A stretch of 64,000 nucleotides of DNA from CAWGCA01 sp963820955 (lineage in GTDB: Bacteria; Pseudomonadota; Gammaproteobacteria; Chromatiales; Chromatiaceae): the NCBI GenBank assembly GCA_963820955.1, contig CAWGCA010000018.1, positions 1-64,000 of the forward strand, written 5' to 3'. The notes under the pieces were generated by a model that ran no database searches, had not been told where the DNA came from, and was given only the letters and a program-made list of their open reading frames with translations. A program made the position numbers and the translations under genes. Positions 52,846 to 60,687 of this stretch are shown here, piece by piece; positions within the stretch are counted from its first letter, which is position 1, and each line of letters starts with the position of its first letter.

Positions 52846-53082
52846 ATGAATACTTACGATGTTAATGTAGTAGTGCATATAGACGAGGAGTTGTCTCCCA
52901 GTGAAATACACAATGTGGAACAGAGACTTTCCGATATCAATGGGATAGTGAGTGCCTGCGCCCATGAGAAGACCCCGCACCTGCTGGTGGTAGATTACGA
53001 TCCCCGGACCATTCAGGCAGGGAGTCTTTTGCAACACCTCAAGAGTGATGGTCTGCATGCTGAATTGATCGGTGGTGTCTGA
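52846..53082 (+). CDS. Small ferredoxin-fold (HMA-like) protein without metal cysteines
   Basis: This 78-residue protein has a beta-alpha-beta-beta-alpha-beta pattern like heavy-metal-associated domains (TYDVNVVVHIDEELSPSEIH, VEQRLSDINGIVSACAHEKT, PHLLVVDYDPRTIQAGSLLQ, HAELIGGV) but no CxxC metal site. In such folds a missing CxxC suggests a non-metal role. A GAGGGAG sequence just before ATG 52846 serves as ribosome-binding site. It is a single gene in the plus direction between glgX and yajD. Confidence 0.75.
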   Translation: MNTYDVNVVVHIDEELSPSEIHNVEQRLSDINGIVSACAHEKTPHLLVVDYDPRTIQAGSLLQHLKSDGLHAELIGGV

Positions 53083-53456
53083 TTCGTCTGCCGCGCGGGG
53101 GAACTAATTTAACAGGCAGGATTGCTCCTCTGGGCATGGATTGACCTAAGTACTGCAGGCGCTAGGTCCTCGAAGAGAAGGGATGTGGGTGTTTGTGGCT
53201 GGGGTTTTTCCCTCTTGAAGGGGAGGTTGCGGCGATAACTCATTAAAGATCCGAACGCCCCTCGATTTTTTCGAGCTGCCCTAAAGCGAAAGGGAACGAT
53301 GGCTGCGCTCCGAGGTGGTCGGGGAGAGTGATCGTCTGTACTGTTCGGATACTCCTGCCCATCTGGATAGCGTAATACAACCAACCTGATATATTCTATC
53401 GATTATAGAATAATTGATCTCAGAGATGGGCCTGCTTGAGCAGGGGGCAGTTCGAC
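53083..53456. other. Gene-free interval with a solo repeat end
   Basis: About 370 bases. A single end of repeat family A (CTCGATTTTTTCGAGCTGCCCT, about 53264-53285) is present without its partner. No reading frame with family character was seen. Confidence 0.4.
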
Positions 53457-53840
53457 ATGTCGACGAATAAAACAGACTCAGCTAGCGACAGACTGGATCG
53501 AATAGTCGCCGAGGCGAGACAGAACCGTGTGCAGCGTGAGAAAGGCTATCGGGAGCAGGCGTTAAAAATCTATCCCTGGATCTGCGGACGCTGTGCCCGC
53601 GAATTCAGTCGTGAAAATCTTCACGAGCTTACCGTCCATCACAAAGACCACGACCACGACAACAATCCGCCCGATGGCAGTAATTGGGAACTGTTGTGCC
53701 TCTACTGTCATGACAATGAGCACTCACGGTATCTGGAGCATGAGGCGAACGCTCAGACTATAAAAGGCAGCCAGCAGGAAACCGCTGCCACCCACAATCC
53801 ATTCGCCAATCTGAAGGATTTGCTGAGGGAAAAAGAATAG
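53457..53840 (+). CDS. yajD: YajD-family HNH nuclease
   Basis: This 127-residue protein starts at ATG 53457; an in-frame codon 21 bases upstream is less likely. The HNH core has two CxxC zinc knuckles (ICGRCAREFS and LLCLYCHDNEHSRYLEHE) around the HNH centre ELTVHHKDHDHDNNPPDGSN, in which HHKDHDHDNNP holds the catalytic His and Asn. Length and spacing match E. coli YajD (115). The biological role of YajD is not established; DNA nicking or repair is assumed from the fold. Upstream is a weak AGGGGGCAG site. Confidence 0.92.
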   Translation: MSTNKTDSASDRLDRIVAEARQNRVQREKGYREQALKIYPWICGRCAREFSRENLHELTVHHKDHDHDNNPPDGSNWELLCLYCHDNEHSRYLEHEANAQTIKGSQQETAATHNPFANLKDLLREKE

Positions 53841-53998
53841 GGAAAGTTGATCCTGTACACCTGTGAATTTCCTTGTGGAACGGAAGCAGACAGCGGGTGT
53901 CAGTGCGTCACTCAGTCGAGAGAAACTGTACGAGACAGCAGGGGAGTTCTTCGGCAGAGAGTCCGAAATGTCCGTTAGGGTCGAGCGGGAGACCTGCA

Positions 53999-54030
53999 CA
54001 AAAAAACGAAACCCTTCCAGTGCGGAAGGG
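53999..54030 (-). terminator. Terminator of the cold-shock gene
   Basis: On the minus strand CCCTTCC-N5-GGAAGGG is followed by TTTCG and a run of seven T, 34 bases after the csp stop codon. A textbook Rho-independent terminator. Confidence 0.85.
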
Positions 54031-54063
54031 CTTCTTTATTTGAATCCAGATTCTTCGATTGAA

Positions 54064-54267
54064 TTATTCAGCGACAACGTTACTTGCTTGAGGTCCTTTA
54101 GGACCTTTCTGAATCTCGAAGCTCACCTTTTGACCTTCTGTTAAGCTCTTGAATCCACTGCCTTGGATAGCGCTGAAATGCACGAATACATCGTCGCCCC
54201 CATCGTCCTGAGAAATAAAGCCAAAACCCTTGGATTCGTTAAACCACTTCACAGTGCCCGTAGCCAT
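54064..54267 (-). CDS. Cold-shock domain protein (CspA/CspE family)
   Basis: This 67-residue single OB-fold protein binds single-stranded RNA and DNA and melts RNA structure. It has both RNP motifs (KGFGFISQ and VFVHFSAI) in the usual order, MATGTVKWFNESKGFGFISQ at the N-terminus and PKGPQASNVVAE at the end. Family length exactly. A gene-free region of about 415 bases lies upstream, compatible with the long structured leader of cold-shock mRNAs. Translation begins at ATG 54267, after a weakly purine-rich TTTTTTAAGGTAATTGTGTA. Confidence 0.97.
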   Translation of the reverse strand: MATGTVKWFNESKGFGFISQDDGGDDVFVHFSAIQGSGFKSLTEGQKVSFEIQKGPKGPQASNVVAE

Positions 54268-54682
54268 TACACAATTACCTTAAAAAATTAACAAACAATA
54301 AATCCACGTGCAGGTCGTGTACTGGGGTGTTCGGGCGATACAATGGAAAGGAAGGACCTAAAGTTGACCGAAAAAACCACATACACAATCTGCAGTCTTT
54401 CAAAGTTTAAGCGAATCTTGAACTGGATACCATAGTAAAATTGCCGACTGTCTTTGATTTCTTTCAGATTTCTACACTCTGTAGGTAGGTGTTTTACTTA
54501 CAGTAAGTAGCGTAAGAACGGTGCGGGCGAGGGGAACTGCGGATTATGCTGCAGGGCAGGCGCCCGGCGGTCAGAACTGGATCAACCGAATCTCAGGCGG
54601 AAACCCGGTATGGATGCCACACTGGAAATGGGCGGCAGTAAGGTCAATACTGTAGCTAACAGGGGAAAGCGGGAGACAGATT
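54268..54682. other. Divergent leader region of csp and usp
   Basis: 415 bases between the divergent cold-shock and universal stress genes. It starts with an A+T-rich stretch next to csp (TTAAAAAATTAACAAACAAT), as expected for a structured cold-shock leader. No reading frame is convincing. A clear promoter could not be fixed. Confidence 0.4.
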
Positions 54683-55123
54683 GTGGGGGCATATCAACAT
54701 ATTCTGCTGGCGGTCGATTTCACGCCTGAGGTGAGAATGGTTACCCGCAAAGGGAGGGAGCTGGCTGGACAGAATGGGGCCAAAGTCAGCCTGGTTCATG
54801 TCGTAGAATATAGTAGCAGTAGCTACCCAGCCGATTTAGCGCCGCCAGTGGCGCTTGATCTGGATGATCGTCTAAAAAAAAGCGCCGAAGTAGAATTGAA
54901 GGAACTCGCCATTACCCATGGATTTCCAGACGCTAAGCGCTATGTTGAGTTGGGTGTTCCGAAACATGAGATCGTGCGGATTGCCGAAGAGAAAACGGTA
55001 GATCTCATCATAATCGGCAGTCATGGCCGCCACGGTATGCAATTCCTACTCGGATCGACTGCCAACGGGGTTCTTCACCTGGCAAAATGCGATGTGTTGG
55101 CGGTGCGAATGGGCGGTTATTGA
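54683..55123 (+). CDS. Universal stress protein (UspA family)
   Basis: This 146-residue cytosolic alpha/beta protein of the UspA family has YQHILLAVDFTPEVRMVTRK at the N-terminus. The ATP-binding signature is VDLIIIGSHGRHGMQFLLGS followed by TANGVLHLAKCDVLAVR, matching G-x2-G-x9-G(S/T). The family binds ATP or is regulated by dimerisation and is induced by stress. The start is GTG 54683, nine bases after GGGAGAC. It is divergent from csp; the stop is about 55 bases from a family C repeat. Confidence 0.94.
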   Translation: MGAYQHILLAVDFTPEVRMVTRKGRELAGQNGAKVSLVHVVEYSSSSYPADLAPPVALDLDDRLKKSAEVELKELAITHGFPDAKRYVELGVPKHEIVRIAEEKTVDLIIIGSHGRHGMQFLLGSTANGVLHLAKCDVLAVRMGGY

Positions 55124-55177
55124 AAGTGAGCCGCAATCGGCCAAGTCCCCTATTCCACCGGGCGGAAGGTTGCAGTA

Positions 55178-55348
55178 TGGGAGGCTGTTAACACGATGTG
55201 GATATCCATCGACGGAGGCCGTTTTTTCGCAGGACAAGGCGCACTGAGCGCTGTGTACCTGCCGTACACAAGTGAAAGTGCAACGCAGTCACGGGGATTA
55301 ATGGCCTCGTCCCAACGCTGGGTATCCGCATAGTGTTAACCGGCCCTA
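55178..55348. repeat. Dispersed repeat family C, copy 2 (complete)
   Basis: This element of about 170 bases has inverted ends around GGCTGTTAACACGATGTGGATATCC and GGTATCCGCATAGTGTTAACCGGCCCT. The body GACGGAGGCCGTTTTTTCGC, AGGACAAGGCGCACTGAGCG is nearly identical to 52567-52700. Its right end lies 2 bases before the DUF2058 stop codon. Non-coding. Confidence 0.8.
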
Positions 55349-55349
55349 A

Positions 55350-55904
55350 TTACCATATCAAATCGTCAGGGATGTCATAGTCTGCGTAGTAGGGGTCGCT
55401 TTCGTTGTCTTTGTCTTGCTGTGGGTCACTGGGGTCATTGTACAACACGACCGTTTTTTCACTGCGATGGCGTATCTTTTCAGCAATTTCCGGGGGGACG
55501 AGTTCGTACTCTCCATTCAGATTCACGATTGCCAGTCTACCTGAGTAGATTTTCTTGCGTACCGGCTCTGAGATCCAGATTCTTTTCACCTTAGCATTGT
55601 CGGTAAAGTTAAAAGGGACATCCTCCTCGCCTTTGGATTGACGATTGCTCTCGATCAGTTGCTTTATTTGTGCAGCAATGGCCTTTTGTTTGGCTTGTGC
55701 CGTTCGCTGACGATTCAGCAGGCGATCCCTGTCTGTATTTTCAGCAAGGAGTTTCTCCACCTGGCTTCTCTTTTCGTCTGCAGTCGCAGATCGGTTGTGT
55801 AGTTTCTGTTTGCTCTTTTTACGCTTCTGAGCATTTATTTTTTTTGCCTGCTTCTCATCAACGAGGCCAGCTTTCAGCAATTGATCCTGCAGTGACTTAC
55901 CCAC
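55350..55904 (-). CDS. DUF2058-family protein (YaiL-like)
   Basis: This 184-residue cytosolic protein related to E. coli YaiL starts at GTG 55904 (VGKSLQDQLLKAGLVDEKQA, matching the family start), seven bases after AGGAGAG; a longer frame from 55937 lacks support. The first half is a charged helical region (KKINAQKRKKSKQKLHNRSA, VEKLLAENTDRDRLLNRQRT). The second half is compact (PFNFTDNAKVKRIWISEPVR, LAIVNLNGEYELVPPEIAEK) with an acidic tail. Family members have been annotated as nucleoprotein/polynucleotide-associated; real function not known. Confidence 0.88.
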   Translation of the reverse strand: MGKSLQDQLLKAGLVDEKQAKKINAQKRKKSKQKLHNRSATADEKRSQVEKLLAENTDRDRLLNRQRTAQAKQKAIAAQIKQLIESNRQSKGEEDVPFNFTDNAKVKRIWISEPVRKKIYSGRLAIVNLNGEYELVPPEIAEKIRHRSEKTVVLYNDPSDPQQDKDNESDPYYADYDIPDDLIW

Positions 55905-55947
55905 CGGACTGCTCTCCTGTATCGATCGTCTTTTCAAAAGGGACTAT

Positions 55948-56075
55948 AGGATACTTATAAAAATCCCTCCATGGGATTTTTAGATACGGCGATCGAAAAG
56001 CGCGATTTCCGATCGCCTTAATTGTCATGCGCTTAGTTGCGCGAAAATAGTGGCATCTCCCTGCACCACTAGATG
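55948..56075. repeat. Dispersed repeat family A, copy 5 (degenerate)
   Basis: It begins AGGATACTTATAAAAATCCC and includes GATCGAAAAGCGCGATTTCC and ATGCGCTTAGTTGCGCGAAA, but the right terminal inverted repeat is lost after CCCTGCACCAC. It lies between DUF2058 and the Cache-AlbA gene. Confidence 0.65.
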
Positions 56076-56188
56076 GATAAAAGCTGATTATGCCATTTCA
56101 AAACACTGTAACGCGAAAAATAAACCCTAGACTGAAGTGTACACATCTCGGCGGACGACGGTTCATGACAACGCACACAAACATCGTC

Positions 56189-56219
56189 TTGCACCGGAAG
56201 TCTTGGCTGCCGTTATAAT
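56189..56219 (+). promoter_or_regulatory. Promoter of the Cache-AlbA gene, possibly leaderless
   Basis: A perfect TATAAT (56214-56219) ends seven bases before the ATG at 56226, and TTGCAC lies 19 bases upstream of it. If used, the transcript would start at or next to the start codon. No Shine-Dalgarno is visible before this ATG, consistent with a leaderless message. Confidence 0.45.
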
Positions 56220-56225
56220 TGGGCC

Positions 56226-57842
56226 ATGTTTATGAGCGCCTTTTTGAAATACTCCCCCGGACGCATTCGTGTGCACCTTTTCCGAGATCTGATGCTGGTG
56301 GTGCTGTTCGCAGTGGCTACGCTGGTGGCCGTCAACTACCTGCTGATTTCGGAGGTGCGTCGGGAACTGGCCTGGGGGCAGATTTCTCAATCTATGGTGC
56401 GGGTGCGGGACGAGGTGCGGCGTTTGCTTGAACCGGTCGAGCAGCAGCTTGCTATCCTGCGTGACCTGGGTCGAACCGGAGAACTGGATCGGGGCGATGT
56501 TTCACGTTTGACCGCGCAGATGCTGCCAACCTTGACCCATCTGCCCCAGCTTTCCAGCCTGATCATCGTCGATGATTCGGGGGCTGAATACTTCCTGCAG
56601 CGCGATGGAGCTCAGTGGCTTGTACGTGAAAGGATGGCTGGTGACAGTGGACGAGTGACCTGGCGTCGTTGGGGTTCTGGGGGCGGTGAGTTAGAGAGCT
56701 GGGATGAGACCCTGAGTTACGATCCCCGTCAGAGACCCTGGTTCGAAGAGGCGTTGGGTAAGGCCAGCAGCGCAGAGATCAGCTGGAGCCGGCCCTATCT
56801 GTTTTTCTCCCGTCAGGTGCCTGGGGTGACCGCCTCGGCGGCCTGGCGTGATGGCGAAAAAACGTTCGTCGTGGCGCTCGATGTGGAGCTGACGACTATT
56901 CTGGAAACCATCGACTCCTTGTCCCTGGACGAAGATGGAAAGGGTTTTCTCTTTCGCTCGGATGGTGGGGTTTATGTGCCGCCGGTGGGCCAGACTGACC
57001 GGTTGCTGCCTGGAGCGGCGGAAAACTTTTTTTCGGCCAGCAGCAGTCACGGCGGCACTTTGTCGATCGATGCGGTGGCTGCCTGGCAGCGGCAGGGTGC
57101 GCCGGACGATAAGCCGATTCAATTCACCAGCGGTGAACGGTTGTGGTGGGGCGGATTCATGGCCCTTTACGCGGACGACGAGGCGGCTTGGCTGGGGGTT
57201 GCGCTGCCCCTCGGTGATCTGTTGACGGTGTTGCAGCGCCGCTGGCAGTTGGTACTGATCGCTGCCTTGGCGGTGCTCGGTATGGCGCTGTTATTAATCG
57301 TTTTACTGGTGCGCAAATACAGTGGTCAGATCAAAGAGTTGCCCAGGCTGAGCATCGAGCGGAAGCGCTATCAGGAAGATATCCGTAGCTTGATTCACAG
57401 TGGCGAAAGCATGCACCTGGAGTTCAAGTCGACTATGCGCATGAATCTGCGCAGTGGCAAACCCGGGAAGGAGATTGAGCTGGCCTGGCTCAAGGGTGCG
57501 GCAGCCTTTATGAATACCGAGGGAGGGATCCTGCTCATTGGGGTGGAGGACGACGGTACTGTCCTGGGAATAGAGGCGGATGGCTTCGAAAATGAGGACA
57601 AGTGCAGGCTTCATTTCAAGAATCTTTTCAATCAGCACCTGGGGCCTGAACTCTCAAAATACGTGCGCCTTGAGATCTATCGGCTGGAAGAGCGGGAGGT
57701 GGTTGCCATAGAATGTGAACGCGCTGGAGAACCGGTGTTTCTGGTCCACAAACAGGGGGAGTCTTTCTATATCCGCAATGGGCCATCCAACATAGAATTA
57801 ACCATCAGCCAGGCGCTGAGCTATCTGCGTCGTCGCTTCTGA
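56226..57842 (+). CDS. Membrane Cache sensor fused to AlbA_2 (Schlafen-type) domain
   Basis: This is a 538-residue inner-membrane protein. A first transmembrane helix (LMLVVLFAVATLVAVNYLLI) is followed by a periplasmic double-Cache-type sensor region of about 280 residues (LPQLSSLIIVDDSGAEYFLQ, SYDPRQRPWFEEAL, ISWSRPYLFFSRQVPGVTAS; the RPWF and PY segments are Cache hallmarks). A second transmembrane helix (LVLIAALAVLGMALLLIVLL) leads to a cytoplasmic AlbA_2 domain (about 395-530): SMHLEFKSTMRMNL, LKGAAAFMNTEGGILLIGVE, DDGTVLGIEADGF, VVAIECERAGEPVFL and FYIRNGPSNIELT. AlbA_2 is usually in cytosolic DNA-binding or Schlafen proteins, so an extracellular sensor input is unusual. It overlaps the convergent cca gene by 38 bases. 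Confidence 0.82.
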   Translation: MFMSAFLKYSPGRIRVHLFRDLMLVVLFAVATLVAVNYLLISEVRRELAWGQISQSMVRVRDEVRRLLEPVEQQLAILRDLGRTGELDRGDVSRLTAQMLPTLTHLPQLSSLIIVDDSGAEYFLQRDGAQWLVRERMAGDSGRVTWRRWGSGGGELESWDETLSYDPRQRPWFEEALGKASSAEISWSRPYLFFSRQVPGVTASAAWRDGEKTFVVALDVELTTILETIDSLSLDEDGKGFLFRSDGGVYVPPVGQTDRLLPGAAENFFSASSSHGGTLSIDAVAAWQRQGAPDDKPIQFTSGERLWWGGFMALYADDEAAWLGVALPLGDLLTVLQRRWQLVLIAALAVLGMALLLIVLLVRKYSGQIKELPRLSIERKRYQEDIRSLIHSGESMHLEFKSTMRMNLRSGKPGKEIELAWLKGAAAFMNTEGGILLIGVEDDGTVLGIEADGFENEDKCRLHFKNLFNQHLGPELSKYVRLEIYRLEEREVVAIECERAGEPVFLVHKQGESFYIRNGPSNIELTISQALSYLRRRF

Positions 57843-59007
57843 CTCTGCTACCCATGGCCTGTTCGATGGCGCAGATGCGCTGTTGGCGGATCAGTTCTTG
57901 AATCCTCGCCGAGTCCTTCTCCCCGGCTATCAGGGTCTCGATATCGAATGAACCAATGGCATGGAGGGCTTGGCGAAAAAGCTCGGTTGAGGGATAAGCC
58001 TGTGCGCAAGGGGCCTCCTGGCTCCGGTAGATCGCTTCGCAGGCTGACAGGAACTGGTCGAAGCGTTCAGGTCGGCGCAATGCGTCTGTTGCCAGCAACA
58101 ATTGAAGGATCGATGCCGCCGACAGATCCGTCACCTTTTCCACTTGTGTATGGTAGCGGGCTACGAGTCGGGCCAGATCATGGAATCGCCGGGGGGCCTT
58201 CAGTCTCTCGCACAGGGCATCGATGGATATCAGATTTTTATCGATGAGCAGTGGCTGCTCTGACTCGCTCTGGGCTTCCAAAGCATTGGCATTGGTCAGG
58301 GCAGCAAAACGCACCTCGGGTTCAGATGAGAGCCCTGCTGCAGCGTTAAGTATCGCCCACGCCTTGGCCCCGGTATCTATCTCCGGGAACAGTTGTTGCC
58401 TGGCTCCACACTGCTCCAGCACCTGAAAAAAAGGGGCAGGGTCTGTTTCACTTAGTACCTTGACCAACTCCTGCCACACCCGTTCCGGTACCAGGGCATC
58501 GATCTCACCTGTTTCGACCATCTGTCGCATCAATGCCATGGTTTCGTGCGCCACACAAAAATGCAGACTGGCGTAGCGGGCGGCAAACCGGGCGACACGC
58601 AGGATACGTACCGGGTCCTCCGCGAACGAGGACGAGATATGGCGCAATATCCGATCCTTCAGATCGCGCTGGCCACCAAATGGGTCGATCAGTTGGCCGT
58701 CTAGGTCCTGAGCGATGGCGTTGATAGTAAGGTCGCGCCGCCCCAGGTCTTGCTCCAGCGTCACGTCGGGAGTGGCATGTACGACAAACCATTGATCGCT
58801 GGATCTGTTTTTTCGCTCGGTGCGGGCCAGCGCATACTCTTCCTTGGTTTCCGGGTGCAGGAAGACCGGGAATTCTTTCCCCACCTGGAGGAAGCCCGCT
58901 GTCAACATCTCCTCCACAGTGGCACCCACCACCACAAAATCCCGTTCGCTCACTGGCCTGCCCAGCAGCGTGTCACGCACGGCTCCCCCCACCAGATAGC
59001 TTTTCAT
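57805..59007 (-). CDS. cca: CCA tRNA nucleotidyltransferase with degenerate HD region
   Basis: This enzyme adds or repairs the 3'-CCA of tRNA. At 400 residues it matches the class II bacterial Cca (E. coli 412). The head domain has YLVGGAVRDTLLGRPVSERD with the catalytic GGAVRD and the DFVVVG strand, RRDLTINAIAQDLDGQLIDP, DPVRILRVARFAARYA and ARLVARYHTQVEK. The usual C-terminal HD phosphohydrolase motif has vanished: DTGxH appears as DTGAKAW, and RFAALxHDLGK as RFAALTNANALEA. The nucleotidyltransferase should work but the phosphatase and phosphodiesterase activities are probably gone. It is convergent with the Cache-AlbA gene, 38-base overlap. Confidence 0.93.
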   Translation of the reverse strand: MKSYLVGGAVRDTLLGRPVSERDFVVVGATVEEMLTAGFLQVGKEFPVFLHPETKEEYALARTERKNRSSDQWFVVHATPDVTLEQDLGRRDLTINAIAQDLDGQLIDPFGGQRDLKDRILRHISSSFAEDPVRILRVARFAARYASLHFCVAHETMALMRQMVETGEIDALVPERVWQELVKVLSETDPAPFFQVLEQCGARQQLFPEIDTGAKAWAILNAAAGLSSEPEVRFAALTNANALEAQSESEQPLLIDKNLISIDALCERLKAPRRFHDLARLVARYHTQVEKVTDLSAASILQLLLATDALRRPERFDQFLSACEAIYRSQEAPCAQAYPSTELFRQALHAIGSFDIETLIAGEKDSARIQELIRQQRICAIEQAMGSRVRSDDADSSAPG

Positions 59008-59137
59008 CGCATCAGCCCAAGTCCGTGGTCAATGGAACAGGTGGCGGGTTGGGGGGCATGGGCAGAATAGAATTATATTGAGATTGATAGATGATCGATA
59101 TGCAAGTATAGCGGCTATACAACCTCATGCCCGTCAA

Positions 59138-59166
59138 TGGATATCCGCATAGTGTTAACAGGCCCT
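59138..59166. repeat. Repeat family C, solo right end
   Basis: GGATATCCGCATAGTGTTAACAGGCCCT matches the right end of copy 2 (55322-55347); the body is missing. Another half-end (GTGTTAACAGGCCC) lies at about 60593-60606. Confidence 0.65.
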
Positions 59167-59258
59167 GATACGATCATACTCGCCAAATTGTTATCTGAAA
59201 ATAATTGAACCCCGCAGCGGAATTGAATGGCGAATGAGTCTCAGGGGTAGGCAGGTCA

Positions 59259-59402
59259 AGGGCATCGCGAAAAATTTGGGGTAACTGTGTGGTGCAGAGA
59301 CGCAGGACTGTTTCAATGCGCGTAAGGGTATTAAAACGAAGGCGGTCGGAAATCTCGCTTTTCGATCGCCCTATCGATCAACACAAGGGATTTTGCGAAT
59401 TA
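59259..59402. repeat. Dispersed repeat family A, copy 6 (inverted, degenerate)
   Basis: This copy of about 144 bases in inverted orientation begins AGGGCATCGCGAAAAATTTG and includes GTGTGGTGCAGAGACGC, CGGAAATCTCGCTTTTCGAT and CCCTATCGATCAACACAAGGG. The terminal repeat at the right end is worn (ATTTTGCGAATTA). Confidence 0.6.
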
Positions 59403-59405
59403 AAC

Positions 59406-59436
59406 AAAAAGGCCAGCAGAATAAATCCTGCTGGCC
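59406..59436 (-). terminator. Terminator of the small secreted protein gene at 59463
   Basis: GGCCAGCAG / CTGCTGGCC is a perfect nine-base-pair stem with an eight-base loop, followed on the minus strand by TTTTTGTTT. It is closely similar to the terminator of the paralogue at 41206. Confidence 0.8.
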
Positions 59437-59462
59437 CTTGTTCAGACCTATGCATCTATAAC

Positions 59463-59753
59463 TTAGGATCCGTAAATCAGGTCGGTCGACATATCTCGGT
59501 CATCCGCTACCCGTTCCGGTGAACGGAACATCGCTGATTCCGTTTGCCCGTCGCGATTGTAAAGAAAATCCGTCTCGCCTTCGCTCTGCACCGGTCCGGT
59601 GTAGACGAAGACCTGGGAGGGGCTGGCGGCTACTTTGCCATTGCCGTAAATCATATCGCCTTCGGAGTCGCTCTGTATGGCCCCGGCCAGGCTGCTGCCG
59701 GCATACAGAAGCGAAGAGATCAGGGTGGCGGTGGTAGCTATATTCGTTTTCAT
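59463..59753 (-). CDS. Small secreted protein, TDLIYGS family, copy 2
   Basis: This 96-residue paralogue of 41277-41570 starts at ATG 59753 with GGAGAACGACC upstream. The signal peptide is about residues 1-23 (MKTNIATTATLISSLLYAGS). The mature part repeats the same blocks (QSDSEGDMIYGNG, AASPSQVFVYTGPVQSEGE, RVADDRDMSTDLIYGS). Between the blocks the two copies differ, so selection has kept only the motifs. Acidic and tyrosine-containing. No family recognised; presumed exported to the periplasm or outside. Confidence 0.75.
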   Translation of the reverse strand: MKTNIATTATLISSLLYAGSSLAGAIQSDSEGDMIYGNGKVAASPSQVFVYTGPVQSEGETDFLYNRDGQTESAMFRSPERVADDRDMSTDLIYGS

Positions 59754-60436
59754 GGTCGTTCTCCAGTTTCAAAGTTAATGTTGGTAGTTGTTACGCATGT
59801 TCGATCGCTTTGGATCACTGCCTGTCCCCTTGGCGTTCATGCATGGCACGAGATGGGGCAGATGCCGTGCCAACTTTGAAGAAATATAGTAATTACTATA
59901 AATTACAACATCATAGAGTGAGGTTATCCGATGAGAGTGAGCGCCTGGCTCCGGAACCATACGAACGTTCCATGAAACCGGTTTGTATCGATTCGTTATG
60001 TCAGGCGTTGGCGGGTGCGTTTTCTCGCTCCCTGAACTCGGCCTTGATAGCGATCACAATGGTTGAAAAAAGTGGTCGTTTCCCCTCCTGCTCCAGAGGT
60101 ATACTAAAACCTTTCTATCTACCCCATTACCAGGTCTAATCCTGGGGATTTGCCGGGGTGATGATTTTCCGGACGCGTTGCCATTCTGGGTGCAACAATG
60201 CAGATTGCTTTGGGAGCAATCCGATATCTTCTGTGTCGGGGTGTAGCGCTCTGGTCTCGAATTGAAATCAGCATGGGCCATGCCGGGCCTGCAGCCAGGG
60301 CTGATTGAAGACAGAGTCTGGGTACCTCCTCGTGAACGAAGACAATCGCTATCTGGTGGCTATCCTGTAGAACTTTCCGGGGTTCCATGCCCATGGTAAG
60401 GATGCTATCTGGACGGGAAGGGTTTTGCTCAACTTA
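59754..60436. other. Gene-free interval
   Basis: About 680 bases between the small secreted protein gene and a family A repeat. A frame of 109 codons (59810-60139) has no domain character or ribosome-binding site. No dispersed repeat copy or strong terminator was recognised. Confidence 0.35.
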
Positions 60437-60559
60437 AGGGTACTTCGAAAAATTTCTTCCATGGGATTTTCCGATCGCCCACATTTTCATGTGCTTACGC
60501 GCACGAAAATAGTGGTGCCTCCCTGCACCACACACACCTCGAATTTTTCGAGGAGCCCT
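60437..60559. repeat. Dispersed repeat family A, copy 7 (internal deletion)
   Basis: This 123-base copy begins AGGGTACTTCGAAAAATTTC and ends GAATTTTTCGAGGAGCCCT, with the TGTGCTTACGCGCACGAAAATAG landmark inside (spread over 60494-60511 with small changes). About 30 bases of the first stem are missing compared with copy 1. Confidence 0.75.
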
Positions 60560-60687
60560 AAATTGCTCCGTGGTGGTGGTCTTGGTCATTGGAGTGTTAA
60601 CAGGCCCGAGTTTTTCACCAAAGCGGATTACGGAATTGGCAACACCAGTGCCGGATCGAATTCGATTCATTGAGATGTGGTAATAAC

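Noticed and set aside
59810..60139. 109-codon open frame
   Set aside because: No ribosome-binding site, no domain character, isolated between repeats.
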